64,000 bases of DNA from Adiantum capillus-veneris. Lineage: Eukaryota; Streptophyta; Polypodiopsida; Polypodiales; Pteridaceae. Location of the stretch: positions 62,330,119-62,394,118 of the forward strand of contig CM043952.1 of the NCBI GenBank assembly GCA_014529385.2, in the 5' to 3' direction. Below, piece after piece: positions 34,487 to 46,137 of the stretch. The translations under genes were made by a program, and so were the position numbers. Position 1 is the stretch's first letter. The number at the start of each line of letters is the position of its first letter. A model generated the notes under the pieces. That model made no database searches and was not told the origin of the DNA. It was given only the letters and a program-made list of their open reading frames with translations.

Positions 34487-35850
34487 TTGATTCGATTGCC
34501 GAAATTAAATGCTTGTGTACAGGTATATTCAACTGCAAGGCAAGAAGTTGAGCGGAAACTGATCCTTTACCTGGCAGGTGATCAAGGTAGCTCAGTGTCC
34601 ACCGAGGAGAGTGTAACTCAGGCAAGGCTAGATCCATTATCACCGATCATTGAGGAGGGTAGTGATATTGACACTTCATCAAATAAGTCCTTCTTCATGA
34701 TGGGTAATCAACAGCCAGGAGGTTTCTCCGATGAAGGACCAAGGAAGCACCTCCCAAAATCCTTTGAATGATTCCACGTTCACTATAATCTTCTTAGAAG
34801 GAACAAACTCGAGGGGAGCCCTAGTTTATTCTGACTATCGAGGACGCAAGTGTATTTGTATTGAAGAAAGACCTGCTTAGAGACTGGAGATAATTCGAGT
34901 CTATGATGATGGAGATAGATTCCGAGACAAAAAGGGGAACCACTATCTGATAGTTAGTAACCCTGAGGATTACAAAAAATATGGAGATAACGTGGCAAAA
35001 GGAAAAATGGTTTCAGAAACTCAAGAACCGCCTCCAAACATTGATCGACTTGGAGCTCTTTTTATGTATGATAAGAAAACAACCAAAGTCTCTACCTATA
35101 ATGAGAATGTGGGAATTTACAAGCATGAGAGCGAGGGAGTAGTCTCTTATTTTTTATGCAAAGAAGCCTACCCAAACGAATTAAGCAAAGACAAGGTTCT
35201 TTACTTATTCTCTTATGAAATTGCTATGGGGAAGGATATCATTTTTGTTGATAGGCACGGGCGAGAATACAAACGTATTCTCCCAGAGGAGGTAGAAAAG
35301 GCAACAGTTCCAGAGACCTCAACATATGCCCCCTAAGAAGTGCAAAGGGTCACCTACACCCCTAGCAAATCGACAAATCCATTTTCAGAAGAGTACGATG
35401 CGACCTCACATTCTAACCGACAACAGACATTCAACTACCAAAACCAACCAGCAACCCAACCATCATTGCAGGCATGGCTTCGACAAAGTGCGGCATTAGA
35501 ACGAGATCGAAACCGAGATGGTTATCCAGTCGCACGAGGGCTAAGGGATATATAAGAACCACCACTCTATTCACGGTATCAAGGCGAGTGTAAGCCAAAA
35601 ACTCAAGAGTCAACATAGCCTAGAAGACAACCCATAAAACGAGTTCGAAGAGATGAACCACCTCTTGCGAGAACCATTAGAAATTATGGCTTAGGGGCAC
35701 CTTTGGGAGAGGAACCCTCCCACTACCGAAGGCCAGAGGAGGTATATCAATTGGGACGAGGAGAACCAATGATGAGATTTGTAGACCATCGTAGAATTAG
35801 ACCTTCTGAGGTGCAAAAATGGGTAAACAAGAAATAGGGATCATGTAGTT
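34487..35850 (+). pseudogene. gypsy-2 N-terminal Gag region
   Basis: Protein-like text ahead of the gag core. It includes FFMMGNQQPGGFSDEGPRKH (about 34690-34770), IIRVYDDGDRFRDKKGNHYL and a long block LGALFMYDKKTTKVSTYNE to ILPEEVEKATVPE (34992-35336). Past stops come Gln/Arg-rich segments such as QPATQPSLQAWLRQSAALER. TAA, TAA and TAG stops lie in frame. There is no recognisable domain. Position and continuity make it the N-terminal extension of the Gag polyprotein. Confidence 0.55.
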
Positions 35851-35856
35851 GCCTTT

Positions 35857-37589
35857 ATGCGTGTAATTAGAGTTGAAGAGGTGTTAGAGTTCCCTACCCA
35901 ATTTGTAGGGTTTGGACTGCCCCTAGAGGAGGATGCTGCTACTTGGTTTGACTCTGTGGAGTGTAGAGACTTTGAGTCTATGGAGGAGGTGTTTGACGAG
36001 TTTATTGAGGAATTCTCACAAAGGGGGATAGCTCATAATACAGTCTCACAAATCCATAAATTCAAACAGAAAGAAGGGGAATCTGTGCGAAAGGTAGCCC
36101 TACAACTAAAAAGATATGTTAAGTTCTGCCCTGTGGAAGAACTGCCAACTCAGTCCAGACTTATGCTTATATTTATTCAAGGACTAAGGAATGCAGATCT
36201 CCAGAAGGACTTACATATGAAGAGGAGCACGACGTTAAATGAGTTAACTAAGGAGGCTCTTTACCTTGTAGACAATTGTACGGTCTACAAGGAGGGTAAA
36301 TTCAAGGATCTGTATGACGATACATCCTCACAACAAAGTGGAAGCAAGTCCGCTAAGACAGCACCAAAAGGAGAAGTAGCTGTAAGCCAAGAGCAGATTG
36401 TAGAGGAAGTGCTAAAAGAGATTAACATGTATGCCAAACCTCAGGCTAAACAGCCAAAGTGGTGTGCTATTGAAAAAAAATGGACAAACCATGTGATGGA
36501 GGAATGTTATTATAACAAGGAATATGTGAGAGAACGACCTTATGCTCCCCAAGCTCAGGTAGCATCTCCTCAACTTCCACCGATGTGTAGGTATCAAGCA
36601 GGCAACCTACCAGGACCTGTAGGTGTAGAAAGACCACAACCAGTGTTGGGTCAGCAACCACCCCTACCAAGATTACGACCAGTCGGCATAAGATACACAC
36701 CAACAGTAAATGAACCAGAGGAGAAGGCTTTGGTACCTATGCATGCATATTACGAATATTCCAATGGATATGCTGCAAATCCTGTCTATTATCCACCGGA
36801 AGAACCCCTAACACCAGAACCTTGGAGCATGATGGGAAGTGCAGGACCACCAACAGCTGCACAGGTAGCAGGAGAAGGAAGATATAGCTTGGATGAACGA
36901 ACATTGTTGTTCATAGCCAACGGAGGCATGGGCGGACATAGACATGCATACCAACAAAGAGGAGCTCAAGGAGCACCTCAACAGCCTAAGGGACCCTGCT
37001 ACAAGTGTGGTGGAGACCATTGGCTAAGAGAATGTCCTCATGATGAATCGTTAGAGTCAACGCATATTGCACCGAGTGTGGAATTACTCATTTGATTCCT
37101 AATTGCCCTAAGAACCCGAGCAAGGGAGCAAAAACTACCTTGAACATGCTGGAAGCAGTACCTTCCAGTGGAGGGTCAGAAAACAAGGTAGTAATACCTA
37201 TTCAGGCAGTGACACGAGCCCAAGCTCAAAGAATGACGAATGAACCCATAATTGAAGAGCCAAAAACCAATGCCCCAAGTTTAAAAATGAAAAATCAGAG
37301 AAGCACTTTGAAAGCTAGAAAGGCACGTATGAAAGCCTGGAGAGAACAAGAGCAAACTGCTCTATCCGAGGAGTTAAAACACACAAAGGATAGATTAGAG
37401 CGGTTAGAGGATCTAACTAGTCTAAGCTCACACACTGCGGCAACCATAGCACCCAAGGAAATAGCAAAACCCAAAAGTGCAGGATCAGGAGGATCAGTGT
37501 TGGCAGAAAAGGTAAATGAGCGGTTTGACGCACTTTTAAAAGCATACGAAGCCAGACTCAAAAACAACCAAACCCAAGAGCAAAGATGA
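35857..37589 (+). pseudogene. gypsy-2 Gag core and zinc knuckle
   Basis: Capsid core of 412 codons: LEEDAATWFDSVECRDFESM, FIEEFSQRGIAHNTVSQIHK, KQKEGESVRKVALQLKRYVK and LMLIFIQGLRNADLQKDL, typical of retrotransposon_gag. A Pro/Gln-rich stretch follows and the knuckle CYKCGGDHWLRECPHDE at about 36994-37044. A stop at 37093-37095 separates a charged C-terminal frame (37092-37589) with a helical segment EELKHTKDRLERLEDLTSLS. The last part may be the linker to protease. Confidence 0.8.
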
Positions 37590-37883
37590 ATGACTTATCC
37601 ATATGCCAAAATAGAAAAACAAAGGTTGGAAATGTGTCGAAAGATGTTTGAAACAGCCCAATCCTTGATAGAAAACCCGCTTGGTAAACCCCGGGGCGGT
37701 CACTTTTTAGAATGTGTATGCTATCAGGTAAGTTAACCGGAGAGGATTATGAAAAGATCAAAATGTATACATACAGAGGGGGGAGGGGGTTTTTTAAATA
37801 GGCACGTAGTGTAAATATAGTATGTATATTGAGGTATTATTAATAACCTCTTGAACACACGTGATATAGGAAGCTTTTGATAA
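37590..37883 (+). other. Spacer with non-coding insert in gypsy-2
   Basis: Coding-like text (RGGHFLECVCYQ) stops at a perfect donor-like gtaagt at 37729, followed by about 140 bases with a G-rich run (ggggggaggggg) and an AT-rich part. The protease-side frame resumes at 37884. A small intron or an insertion are both possible. Confidence 0.4.
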
Positions 37884-39581
37884 GTGACCGTCCCGGGTGG
37901 TAAACCTGCAAGTTGGCACAAAGTACAAGCTCCAACCCCTATCAAACCAACTTTAGAGAAACAAGTAGACACAAAGGAGAGACTCACAACTGCCTCTGAG
38001 TCTAGGAGAGAACCTATCATAGTGCCAAATACAACAGGTGAGACAATTGATGGTTTCCAGCGTAAAACATTGGTAGAAATGGGTAAGGATTGTAACGGTC
38101 TAGATGACCTGTGGAAGCAAATCCGTGATGCCAACGAAGCTAACAGAGTGAGTTACCAAATGAATAGCACGAGAAAAGAGAAAAATGAGATCTTACTTTC
38201 CATTGAAGAATTTGAGGCAAGATCACAAATGAACTTTGAGATGCATTCACAAGGGGGAGACCATTCACAAGGGGGAGACCAGGGATCAATTAGTTCGGGG
38301 CACAACCAACCAAACTCCCTAAAAACTCTACCCTCTTACCTAGGGGAGTATGAAGCCAAGTCTGAGGTGAGAGCAATCCCATCTCAAAGACTTTCTTCTA
38401 ACAGAGTGATGGATTCACAAGGGTTGATTGAGTTATTGTCCACCCCTGTGGCATGCACAATCACTTTAGCCGAACTCCTAAGGCTACGGCCAAACATGTG
38501 GACCACCGTAGGCAAATGTTTAGAAAAATTTGGAGTAAAAGACCCCACCTTGAAGCTTCAAGAAGGGATCAGAAAATTGAACAAGCCTCAACTCAACACT
38601 AGGCCAGTACCTTTAAACAAGGTTGGAGAATATTGCAAAGGAGAAGATGGAAATACCACACTACCAGTAGAATTCCAAGGAGTAGTTTCCAAAGCTATTC
38701 TTGACAGTGGAGCAAGAGTGGCTATCGCCACCAAGGAAATCTGGAAAAAATGGGAAAAACCGGCTTTGAGAGCTACCAGAATGAAATTACAACTGGCAGA
38801 TGGGTTCATGGAAAAGCCTCTAGGACTTCTAGAAAAAGTAATTGTCACCTCGTGCGGAATTGAGTAGGAGCATACATTTGCAATAGTCGATTTCGACAAA
38901 AAGAACAATTACGAGATCATCTTGGGAAGACCATTCATGAGACAATTAAAGATGGTCCAGGATTGGGGTTATGACCACATATACCTCAGACATGGAGAGA
39001 TTACAACCAAAATACACCTAAAAGACCATAGTTACAAAGATGTGAACCAGACACCAGTGGAAGAGTTTGATTCAGCTACATTGGCAGGATCCGAACTCCT
39101 AGCATGGTTAGGGAAAAAAAAAGAGCTATGGATGTGCGGAGTTTCACATTGTGGGAGCTTAAAAAGAGAGGAATGCGTCTTAGAAAGAGCTATTGAGGAC
39201 AAGGATTACATTTCAGAACCTTTTCCTGAAGATGCCTTAGAACCTCTGGAATGGGAACACATACTAGCAACATTGGATGTCTATACCATTACAGATAGCC
39301 TAACGACAAAATTTTGCAATAAGGACGGCTATGATGTGCTACCCTATTACATGGTAAGCCTTATATCAGCAAAATATGAGAATGTAGAACCACCAGAACA
39401 AGAAGAGTTTTATAACTTCTATGAGTATCTGGAGGTAGATAACGATGCAGATAATGAGTGTTCAGACAGCTCAAGCGAGCGTGGGGAGGAAACAGCGAAT
39501 ATCAAGTTTTATGATTTTGTCAATCTCAGCACCCTAGACACCAGGAACGCTATAGAAAAAAAAGAGCAGAAAAAAAATTAG
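37884..39581 (+). pseudogene. gypsy-2 protease region
   Basis: A frame of 327 codons ending at a TAG at 38865 that reads on as EHTFAIVDFDKKNNYEIILG. Active site AILDSGARVAIATKEIW (38695-38745) has a normal D-S-G. The partner element is IILGRPFMRQLKMVQDWGYD at 38914-38973. A 15-base repeat ('cattcacaagggggagac') is duplicated in tandem at 38245-38281. Downstream, to 39581, is an acidic tail (DNDADNECSDSSSERGEE). The TAG is the only visible break in the protease and fits CAG to TAG. Confidence 0.8.
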
Positions 39582-39588
39582 AGAGAAC

Positions 39589-41560
39589 TTGATGCCCAAG
39601 ATAAAAGATAAAACTCACTATCTAATGCTTGTCAAAGCGGAGGATTGTGTAAAAGACCAAATATCAGGAAGATTCTCAAAAGTTCGAAGGGAAGGAACGC
39701 AAGAGGAAATAAAACAAGTACGGAAGACTAAAACAGAAACAAAATCAAAAAAATCTCAACAATCAAAACAGGAAAAAACAAAAGACCCAGGGTGGACCAA
39801 AATGGAGCGTAAAAAGAAATACCAAGAACTAAAACGGCCGTTACAAGAAGTATGGACTACTGAGGGAGAAAGTGATGGTAAGGAGGAGTCAGAAAAAGAA
39901 AACATGAATGTACCATCCCACTATCGAAAATTCACCATCCAGAACAGAAAAATCATAATGACATCACCAGCCAGGGAAAGAATAAACGAGGAATCTTACG
40001 ATGGGCCGGAAAATGCAAAACGGATAGACCTCGCTGCACCAGGTGAAAAGCCTCAGCCGGTCTATATCGCAACTGATTTAGAGCCTGAAGAAGAAGAACT
40101 GCTAACACAACTTCTCAAGAAGTATAAAGATGTGTTTGCATGGTCCTACAAAGACCTCAAAGGAGTTGATCCATCAATATGCCAACATACAATTCCGTTG
40201 AAATCAGACGCCAAACCTAGCAATCAGCGTCCTTATACATATAATGACACATTTGCTATAAACGAATCAAAGAGGAGATTGACAAGCTTATGGATGTTGA
40301 ATTCATGTATGAAATTGAGCATACAGATTGGGTGTCACCCATTGTGGTTGTCCCCAAAAAGAATGGAAAGCTGCGTGTGTGTGAACCTCAAAAAAGTAAA
40401 CGTAGCCACAATAAGGGATAATTATCCCTTGCCGATCACAGAACATGTACTTGAGAGGGTGGCTGGGAAACAGGCTTATTCCTTTCTAGATGGGTTTTCA
40501 GGGTATAACCAACTGGCAATTGCAGTAGAGGATCAACACAAAACAACGTTTGCCACAGAATGGGGAATATATGTGTATAGAGTTATGCCTATTGGCTTAA
40601 CCAATTCCCCAGGTACCTTTCAAAGGTTAATGACTCATGCGTTCAAAGAATACCTGAGAATATTCTTAGACATATATATGGATGATCTCTATGTACACTC
40701 TCTTCTACGAGAAGAACATATCGACCATTTACAAAAGGTATTTGAGAAATGCAGAACATATAGAATCTGTCTTAACCCGGAAAAGTGAATTTTTATGGTT
40801 AGGCAAGGCCGCATCTTAGGACATATTGTCTCAAGAAATGGCAGAACCACTGACCTATAAAAAATTAGAGTCATAGTAGACTTACCCAGGCCTACGAATG
40901 CCAAACAAGTACAATCCTTCATGGGACACTGCGGATATTATCGAAGATTCATATATATATATATGTATGCAGTCATTGCACAACCTCTGTATCGCTTATT
41001 AGTCAGTTTTGACTGGACTGAGGAGTGTGAAACTTCATTGCAAAAGCTTAAGGAAAACCTTGTATCAGCACCTGTACTTAAAGCACCAGATTGGGAAAAG
41101 ATATTCCATGTTCACATTGATGCATCTGCATATGCAATTGGGAGTATTCTGGCTCAACCTGGAGACGGAACAATGGATTTCCTAGTTTGTTATGCGAGAC
41201 GGCAGCTAAATAGTGCAGAAAAGAGCTACACAACCACTGAAAGAGAAGGATTAGGAATGATTTATGCTGTAAAGAAATTTCGACATTATTTGCTCGCAAA
41301 TAAATTTGTGTTTTTCACAGATTATCAAGCTCTTTTATATCTAGTAAATAAACCATGCAATATTGGGAGAATTATACGTTGGTTTATTATATTGCTAGAG
41401 TTTGATTTCACAGTGGTGGTCAAAAAGGGTAAAAATCATCTACGGGCGGATCATCTTTCAAGGCTGCAAAACGGGGAAGCTCCTGAAGGAGTAGATGATG
41501 ACATACCTGATGCTTATCTTTTCAATATGGAAATGATATCCAAATGGTCTCAGGAAATTG
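39589..41560 (+). pseudogene. gypsy-2 reverse transcriptase and RNase H
   Basis: RT of a non-chromovirus gypsy element: LLKKYKDVFAWSYKDLKGVD, AYSFLDGFSGYNQLAIAVED, RVMPIGLTNSPGTFQRLM and DIYMDDLYVHS with catalytic YMDD at 40675-40686. Between about 40263 and 40379 the text is out of frame; the other frame there reads VSPIVVVPKKNGKLRVC. The domain is therefore hit by two compensating frameshifts, the second a GT slip in GTGTGT. TAA or TGA stops follow at 40786 and 40858. RNase H: IFHVHIDASAYAIGSILAQP, TTEREGLGMIYAVKKFRHYL and RADHLSR. An AT microsatellite interrupts the thumb region at 40952-40966. Confidence 0.88.
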
Positions 41561-42749
41561 TTAGCTTTCTTTCCTTTGGAGGTAAATTTGATAACAAGGA
41601 AGACAGATCCAAACAACAAACAATTCGACAAACAAAAAACTTCCATTTGATTGCAGGACGACTGTATCATCTAGGCTTGGACCAACTTCTACGATTATGT
41701 ATAAATCCTGAGGAACTCGAGTGTTATCTTGAAGAAGCACACGTCCAGGATTGTGCATTTCATTGTTCAACAATGAAAACACACCAAAGACTGAAACAAT
41801 TAGGGGTTTATTGGCCAACTATGTATGCTGACACACATGCTTATGTTAACAATTGTACTATATGTAGTGCCAAACGACCGGTGGACCACACGACATTGTT
41901 TCAGGTAAACATTGCACCTGCATGGAGTCAATATATCATTGATTTCTTAACAACAAGGACATTTCCTGAAAACATAAAAAAAGTGCGGAAAAGGGCTATA
42001 GAGCTGGAGGCTCGTGACTTTAATTTAATTGGGAATCAACTCTATAAGCAAGGAAAGGACAATCAACTTAGAATCTGTGCAAGTGAAAGCGAATACCTGT
42101 TGATTCTAGAACACGCACATGGAGGAATAAGTGGAGGCCATTTTTCAGGCACGATAAAACGACAAAAATTGTCTTAATCGCAGGAATATGGTGGCCTACA
42201 TTGCATGTGGATGCTGAGGAGTTTGTAAAGCGTTGTGACGCATGTCAGCGCACCAAGGTGCCGATAAAGAGAGATGAGATGCTAGTACGACCAATGATGG
42301 GAGCAAGGGCATTTGAAAAATGGGGCATTGATTTTGTGGGGCCTATGTCACCCCCCTGCATATCGCACCCATACCCAATATATCATTTTGGCTACGGACT
42401 ATCTCACAAAATGGACGGAAGCCAAGGCAACACAGAAAGGAGACACAAGAACCACAACACAATTTTTGTATGAGAATGTGTTTATACAATACAGATTACC
42501 AATAGAAATTGTCAGTGAGATCGAGGAACACATTTTCTTAATGAAGTCATTGAATATCTGCTAGAGGAATTCATGGTCATACATAGAAAATCTGCTCCAT
42601 ATCATCCACAGGCAAATGGACAAGCTGAGGCCACAAATAAAACACTATGCATTGTTCTGACTAAAATTGTATCAGAGTCAAGGATAGACTAGGATCAGCA
42701 GTCACACTCAACACTATGGACATACAGGGTAGCTTACAAAACATTAGGC
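41561..42749 (+). pseudogene. gypsy-2 integrase, first part, with two zinc-binding modules
   Basis: Two HHCC-type modules follow RNase H. The first is EEAHVQDCAFHCSTMKTHQR with NNCTICSAKR (41730-41880). The second is LEHAHGGISGGHFSG with CDACQRTK (42105-42260), after a copy of the linker containing FNLIGNQLYKQGKDNQLRIC. Most gypsy elements have one. The core has WGIDFVGPM (first catalytic Asp) and YHPQANGQAEATNK (third acidic residue). The second Asp region is shifted (EIEEHIF in place of the usual D-x-G-x-x-F). Frame changes occur near 42175 and 42350. The domain is cut at 42749 by a foldback and resumes at 43176. Confidence 0.85.
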
Positions 42750-43175
42750 AAAATTTGGACTCACAAAGGGGCCCTTTAAGGAGTTTGACTTTACCTCTCT
42801 CTACCAAAACAGCGCATGGATAAATTTTTGCAAACAAAATCCAAAGTTGGCAGAGGTTTGACAGTTAGAATGTCCTCTTCAAGCTCTATCTACTGATATA
42901 TAGCACGCCATGAGATTCCTCATATTTTAGAAGACTCTTTTTTTTATTCACTACAGAGTTGTCACATCATAGGTGAATCAAAAAAAGAATCTTCTAAAAT
43001 ATGAGGAATCTCATGGCGTGCTATATATCAGTAGATAGAGCTTGAAGAGGACATTCTAACTGTCAAACCTCCACCAACTTTAAAGTTAGTTTGCAAAAAT
43101 TTATCCATGCGCCCGTTTTGGTAGAGAGAGGTAAAGTCAAACTCCTTAAAGGGCCCCTTTGTGAGTCCAAATTTT
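42750..43175. mobile_element. 426-bp foldback / MITE-like palindrome
   Basis: Two inverted arms of about 195-200 bases, from AAAATTTGGACTCACAAAGG to its complement at the other end, around a loop of a few dozen bases near 42945-42980. Arms are almost identical. It splits the gypsy-2 integrase. No coding capacity. A clear target duplication was not found; A/T-rich flanks (aaaa/tttt) are possible. Confidence 0.92.
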
Positions 43176-43255
43176 TCACAGTGCATCAATCGGAACGACA
43201 CCGTACAACATGGTGTTTGGTCTAAACGCTATATTACCCATATAGTTTTTAGTTA
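43176..43255 (+). pseudogene. gypsy-2 integrase, terminal fragment
   Basis: After the foldback the integrase continues as ASIGTTPYNMVFGLNAILPI (43185-43240) and then meets a TAG. This matches the TPF-MVYG-EAV-P element of gypsy integrases. Downstream the text is the ~90-bp interspersed segment, so the element is truncated here and its 3' LTR was not found. Confidence 0.8.
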
Positions 43256-43350
43256 TGTGCACGTATGTCACACGTGTCAATGCAAGGAACTTGCCGATAC
43301 ACTGCGTGCGAGCCATAAATGGCTCCAAGCACACAACAAGCCTAAACTAG
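43256..43350. repeat. ~90-bp interspersed segment, copy 2
   Basis: Second copy of the segment at 13727-13817, again at a broken integrase and again ending 'cctaaactag'. Confidence 0.7.
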
Positions 43351-44110
43351 TAAGCTCAAAGATGACGATGGTGTGTCACTCACAGCTCTACGCTTGCTTC
43401 GTGGAGGATTCCTCGCCGCGAAGAAGAGGGAGACGCCGCTACGCCACGCTGAACCACCTCGCCGTCGTCGTGCCGTTGCAATGCTCGATCGCACTCTCTC
43501 TCTCTCTCTCACGCATACACACACACACAAGGAGATGAAGAAGAAGAAGATGGAGATGGACCAAGAGCACTCTTCAATTGCACAAATGAGAGAATGAGTG
43601 AATTTTAGGTTTAGTTGACTTTTATATGAGCTCGCCCTATTCACACTTGGGCACCCATGCTTAGCCAACTAATCCCTTGAATGTTCCAGTTAGAGTGCGC
43701 CTCTCATCGGTGATCACTTTTACCCTTTTCCTATTGGACCGACAAGCCCGGTACCTGACTCTACCAAGTAAATAATACAACGTCCATCGTAGGTGATAGG
43801 GTGTCCGTGAGCCGTGAGGGTTAACATGCCCCCCTTCCTGATGTAGATTCCTGTTAGGACAAGGGTCCTGTACCCTAAGAACTAGGTTAGTCACGGACTA
43901 CGGCCAAGGGCCGGGCTAGGCAGTGTGGACAGGGGATCCTTCTAGGGCAAGGGGCTAGGAGCCCGTCTATATAAAGGGAGGTTGGGAGGAGGATCTCAAG
44001 GCCTAGTTCCCTAGTACTTACGAGGGAAGTAATGTCAGGACAAGGGTCCTGTACCCTAACAACTAGGTTATTCACGGAAGATTCCGTGATGTAGATTCCG
44101 TCGTGATGTA
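43351..44110. other. Possible LTR fragment with TATA box
   Basis: A GC-rich block at 43370-43490 (including a short frame without a family motif), a small CT and AC tract at 43495-43530, then sequence with internal repetition: 'caagggtcctgtaccctaa' at about 43860 and 44040. No gene supported. The TATA box at 43968 suggests a promoter such as an LTR. Confidence 0.4.
43968..43975 (+). promoter_or_regulatory. TATA-box candidate
   Basis: TATATAAA followed by GGGAGG, in a GC-richer context than its surroundings. Predicted from sequence alone. Confidence 0.4.
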
Positions 44111-46116
44111 GATTCTGTCCTTGGAAGCTATTGAGTTGCAGCGCGTTCGTCGAAGTGGAAGAGCATTTAAGATGAATGTCCTGAGCCTTCTTCAGTCACT
44201 GCAAAATCAAACAACATTGGCACAGTAATTGCATTCTCATATACAATTAAAAAGCATATGCAGTTTTAGGCAAACAAATTGATTGGTAGCATAATTCTAA
44301 ACCATTTGTCAGCAAATAAACATTAAATTGCAATATATTCAAACGCATAAACAATTGTAAAGGTAAAAATTAAACAAGTCTAGGGTCGCTAATTTAACGA
44401 TCGAAAGGCACTAAAGATCGACTATTAATACCATGGATAAGCTTCTTTATTTTCTCTGGTTAATTAAGTTGTTTAATCGCGAGAGCCAAGTATTTCATGT
44501 TCGAGGACTGACTAGAGGCTATACCTAGAAGACCTTGTAGTTAAGCTACGATAAAAGGAATTTCTTATGAAATCATCGCCTGATTTATTTCCTTTTCTTT
44601 GACCCCCCAAAGTCTTTTCACAGTGATTCAATTTTAATGTGTGTGCTTAGTTTGTATGCCTTGGGTTTTTTGCTTTTCAAGGAAAAGTGCCCACACTGGG
44701 AACCTCTAGGGCTCTAATACCATAGGCGATACATGTGAGTGAAGTACCAAATCAAGCTGAGATTTCTCTTCCAATTTAAGATTTTACATTATGGCACTTT
44801 GATTTTTTGTTTGTTCGTTTTCAACATTTTAATTTTGTAACTTTGGGGGGTCATATGACACTGTTACACCTCCCAAGGCTCATCACACTAGTAAACTCTC
44901 TTTATAATACTTAAGCTAAAGGTCAATATGGACTAAGCCCACTAGAAAGCCCTAGTACATTTTACACAATGCTGCCTAAATCGGATTAAGAACCTAAGTA
45001 ACCATTGATTATTAGGAAGGCATTCCCCATGGTATTAAGAAAATATCTCTAACACCTAGCTTGGTCAAGCTAGCTTAGTCGGACTGCTTGATTTTTAAAC
45101 CTAGACAAGTGATTATGACAAAAAATTACATTGAATTCAATGTTTGGTACTAAGCAAATGCGTTGAATATTATGCTACCAATCACAATCAAAGCAGACAA
45201 ACATGGATGCAAAAAAGATAAGGGGTAATGCTAATGGACAAGAAACATCTGTTTGTGTTGATGGTCGCGCTTGATTTGAAGTGTGAACAAGATAAAGATT
45301 CCATGAAGGTCCAAATCCTAACAATAGCAACACGCTCCTGTACACACTAGAAAACACAAGGAATACCTCCAAGAGGCACATCAGTGGGAAAAGGTACCAA
45401 CACTTATTGAACACAACAAAAACAACATAAGGAACCCTAACCTAATTATTTGCACTCCCCTTAGTGAGTCAAGGGAATAGGATATTGTAGATATTGGGGG
45501 GAAACCCTAAGGCTAAACCCTATCCTCGTCGTCAAGATAAACAAAGTCATCATCCATGAGACCATATGTGCCATCCGTGTAGTCATGTAAATCTTCTTAT
45601 TCATCATAGGTACCCATGTTTACTAAGAAGGTCACTAGACGCCTATAGTCATCTTGGTCAAAAGGGTAGGCATGTGCAATGGGAGAAACGCTCTCTACTA
45701 AGTATGGGTCAGTCATGGTCAAGAGACATATCAGCCATTATAACTCCTCAAAATTTCTCTCACATGCTAGCGTACCTACAAAATCCCATTCACATGCAAG
45801 CACCGAAAAGACCATGTGAAACATTTGTGAAAAGTAACGAGGGTACCTCTCACCCAAGGCAGGAGTGGATGACTCTAGCGTACTAGCCATATCTGTACAC
45901 ACAAATAGATGATTGTTAGAGTGCAAATATTACAAGAGTCATGTTCTTGTGCATAATGTGGTTTTATGATTTTGTGTTATGGCTCTTTCTCTTTTACTTT
46001 TTTATCTTGTTTTTGTGAGTATAAGGCTTTATATATACATTCCCTAAGATTGGAGATTAAGAGGTCAGGGAGAAAGGTTGAGAGGGAAGCAAGTGAATGA
46101 TGGATGTCAGCAAACA
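44111..46116 (-). repeat. gypsy-C 3' LTR candidate and flanking non-coding DNA
   Basis: In minus sense the LTR should start TGTTTGCTGACATCC at 46116, directly after a polypurine tract. Its other end was not located, because the 5' LTR is outside the window. No gene supported; short frames around 45175-45930 show no motif. Confidence 0.45.
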
Positions 46117-46130
46117 CTTCCCCCTTCCTT
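46117..46130 (-). other. gypsy-C polypurine tract
   Basis: In minus sense AAGGAAGGGGGAAG, immediately before TGTTTGCTG. It sits just past the end of the third coding region of gypsy-C. Confidence 0.65.
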
Positions 46131-46137
46131 GGGTAGA

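Noticed and set aside
43161-43597. Coding genes in the GC-rich block at 43161-43597
   Set aside because: The frame at 43161-43538 crosses the foldback end, gypsy integrase in the wrong frame and the 90-bp segment; the one at 43373-43597 has no family motif and ends in a microsatellite.
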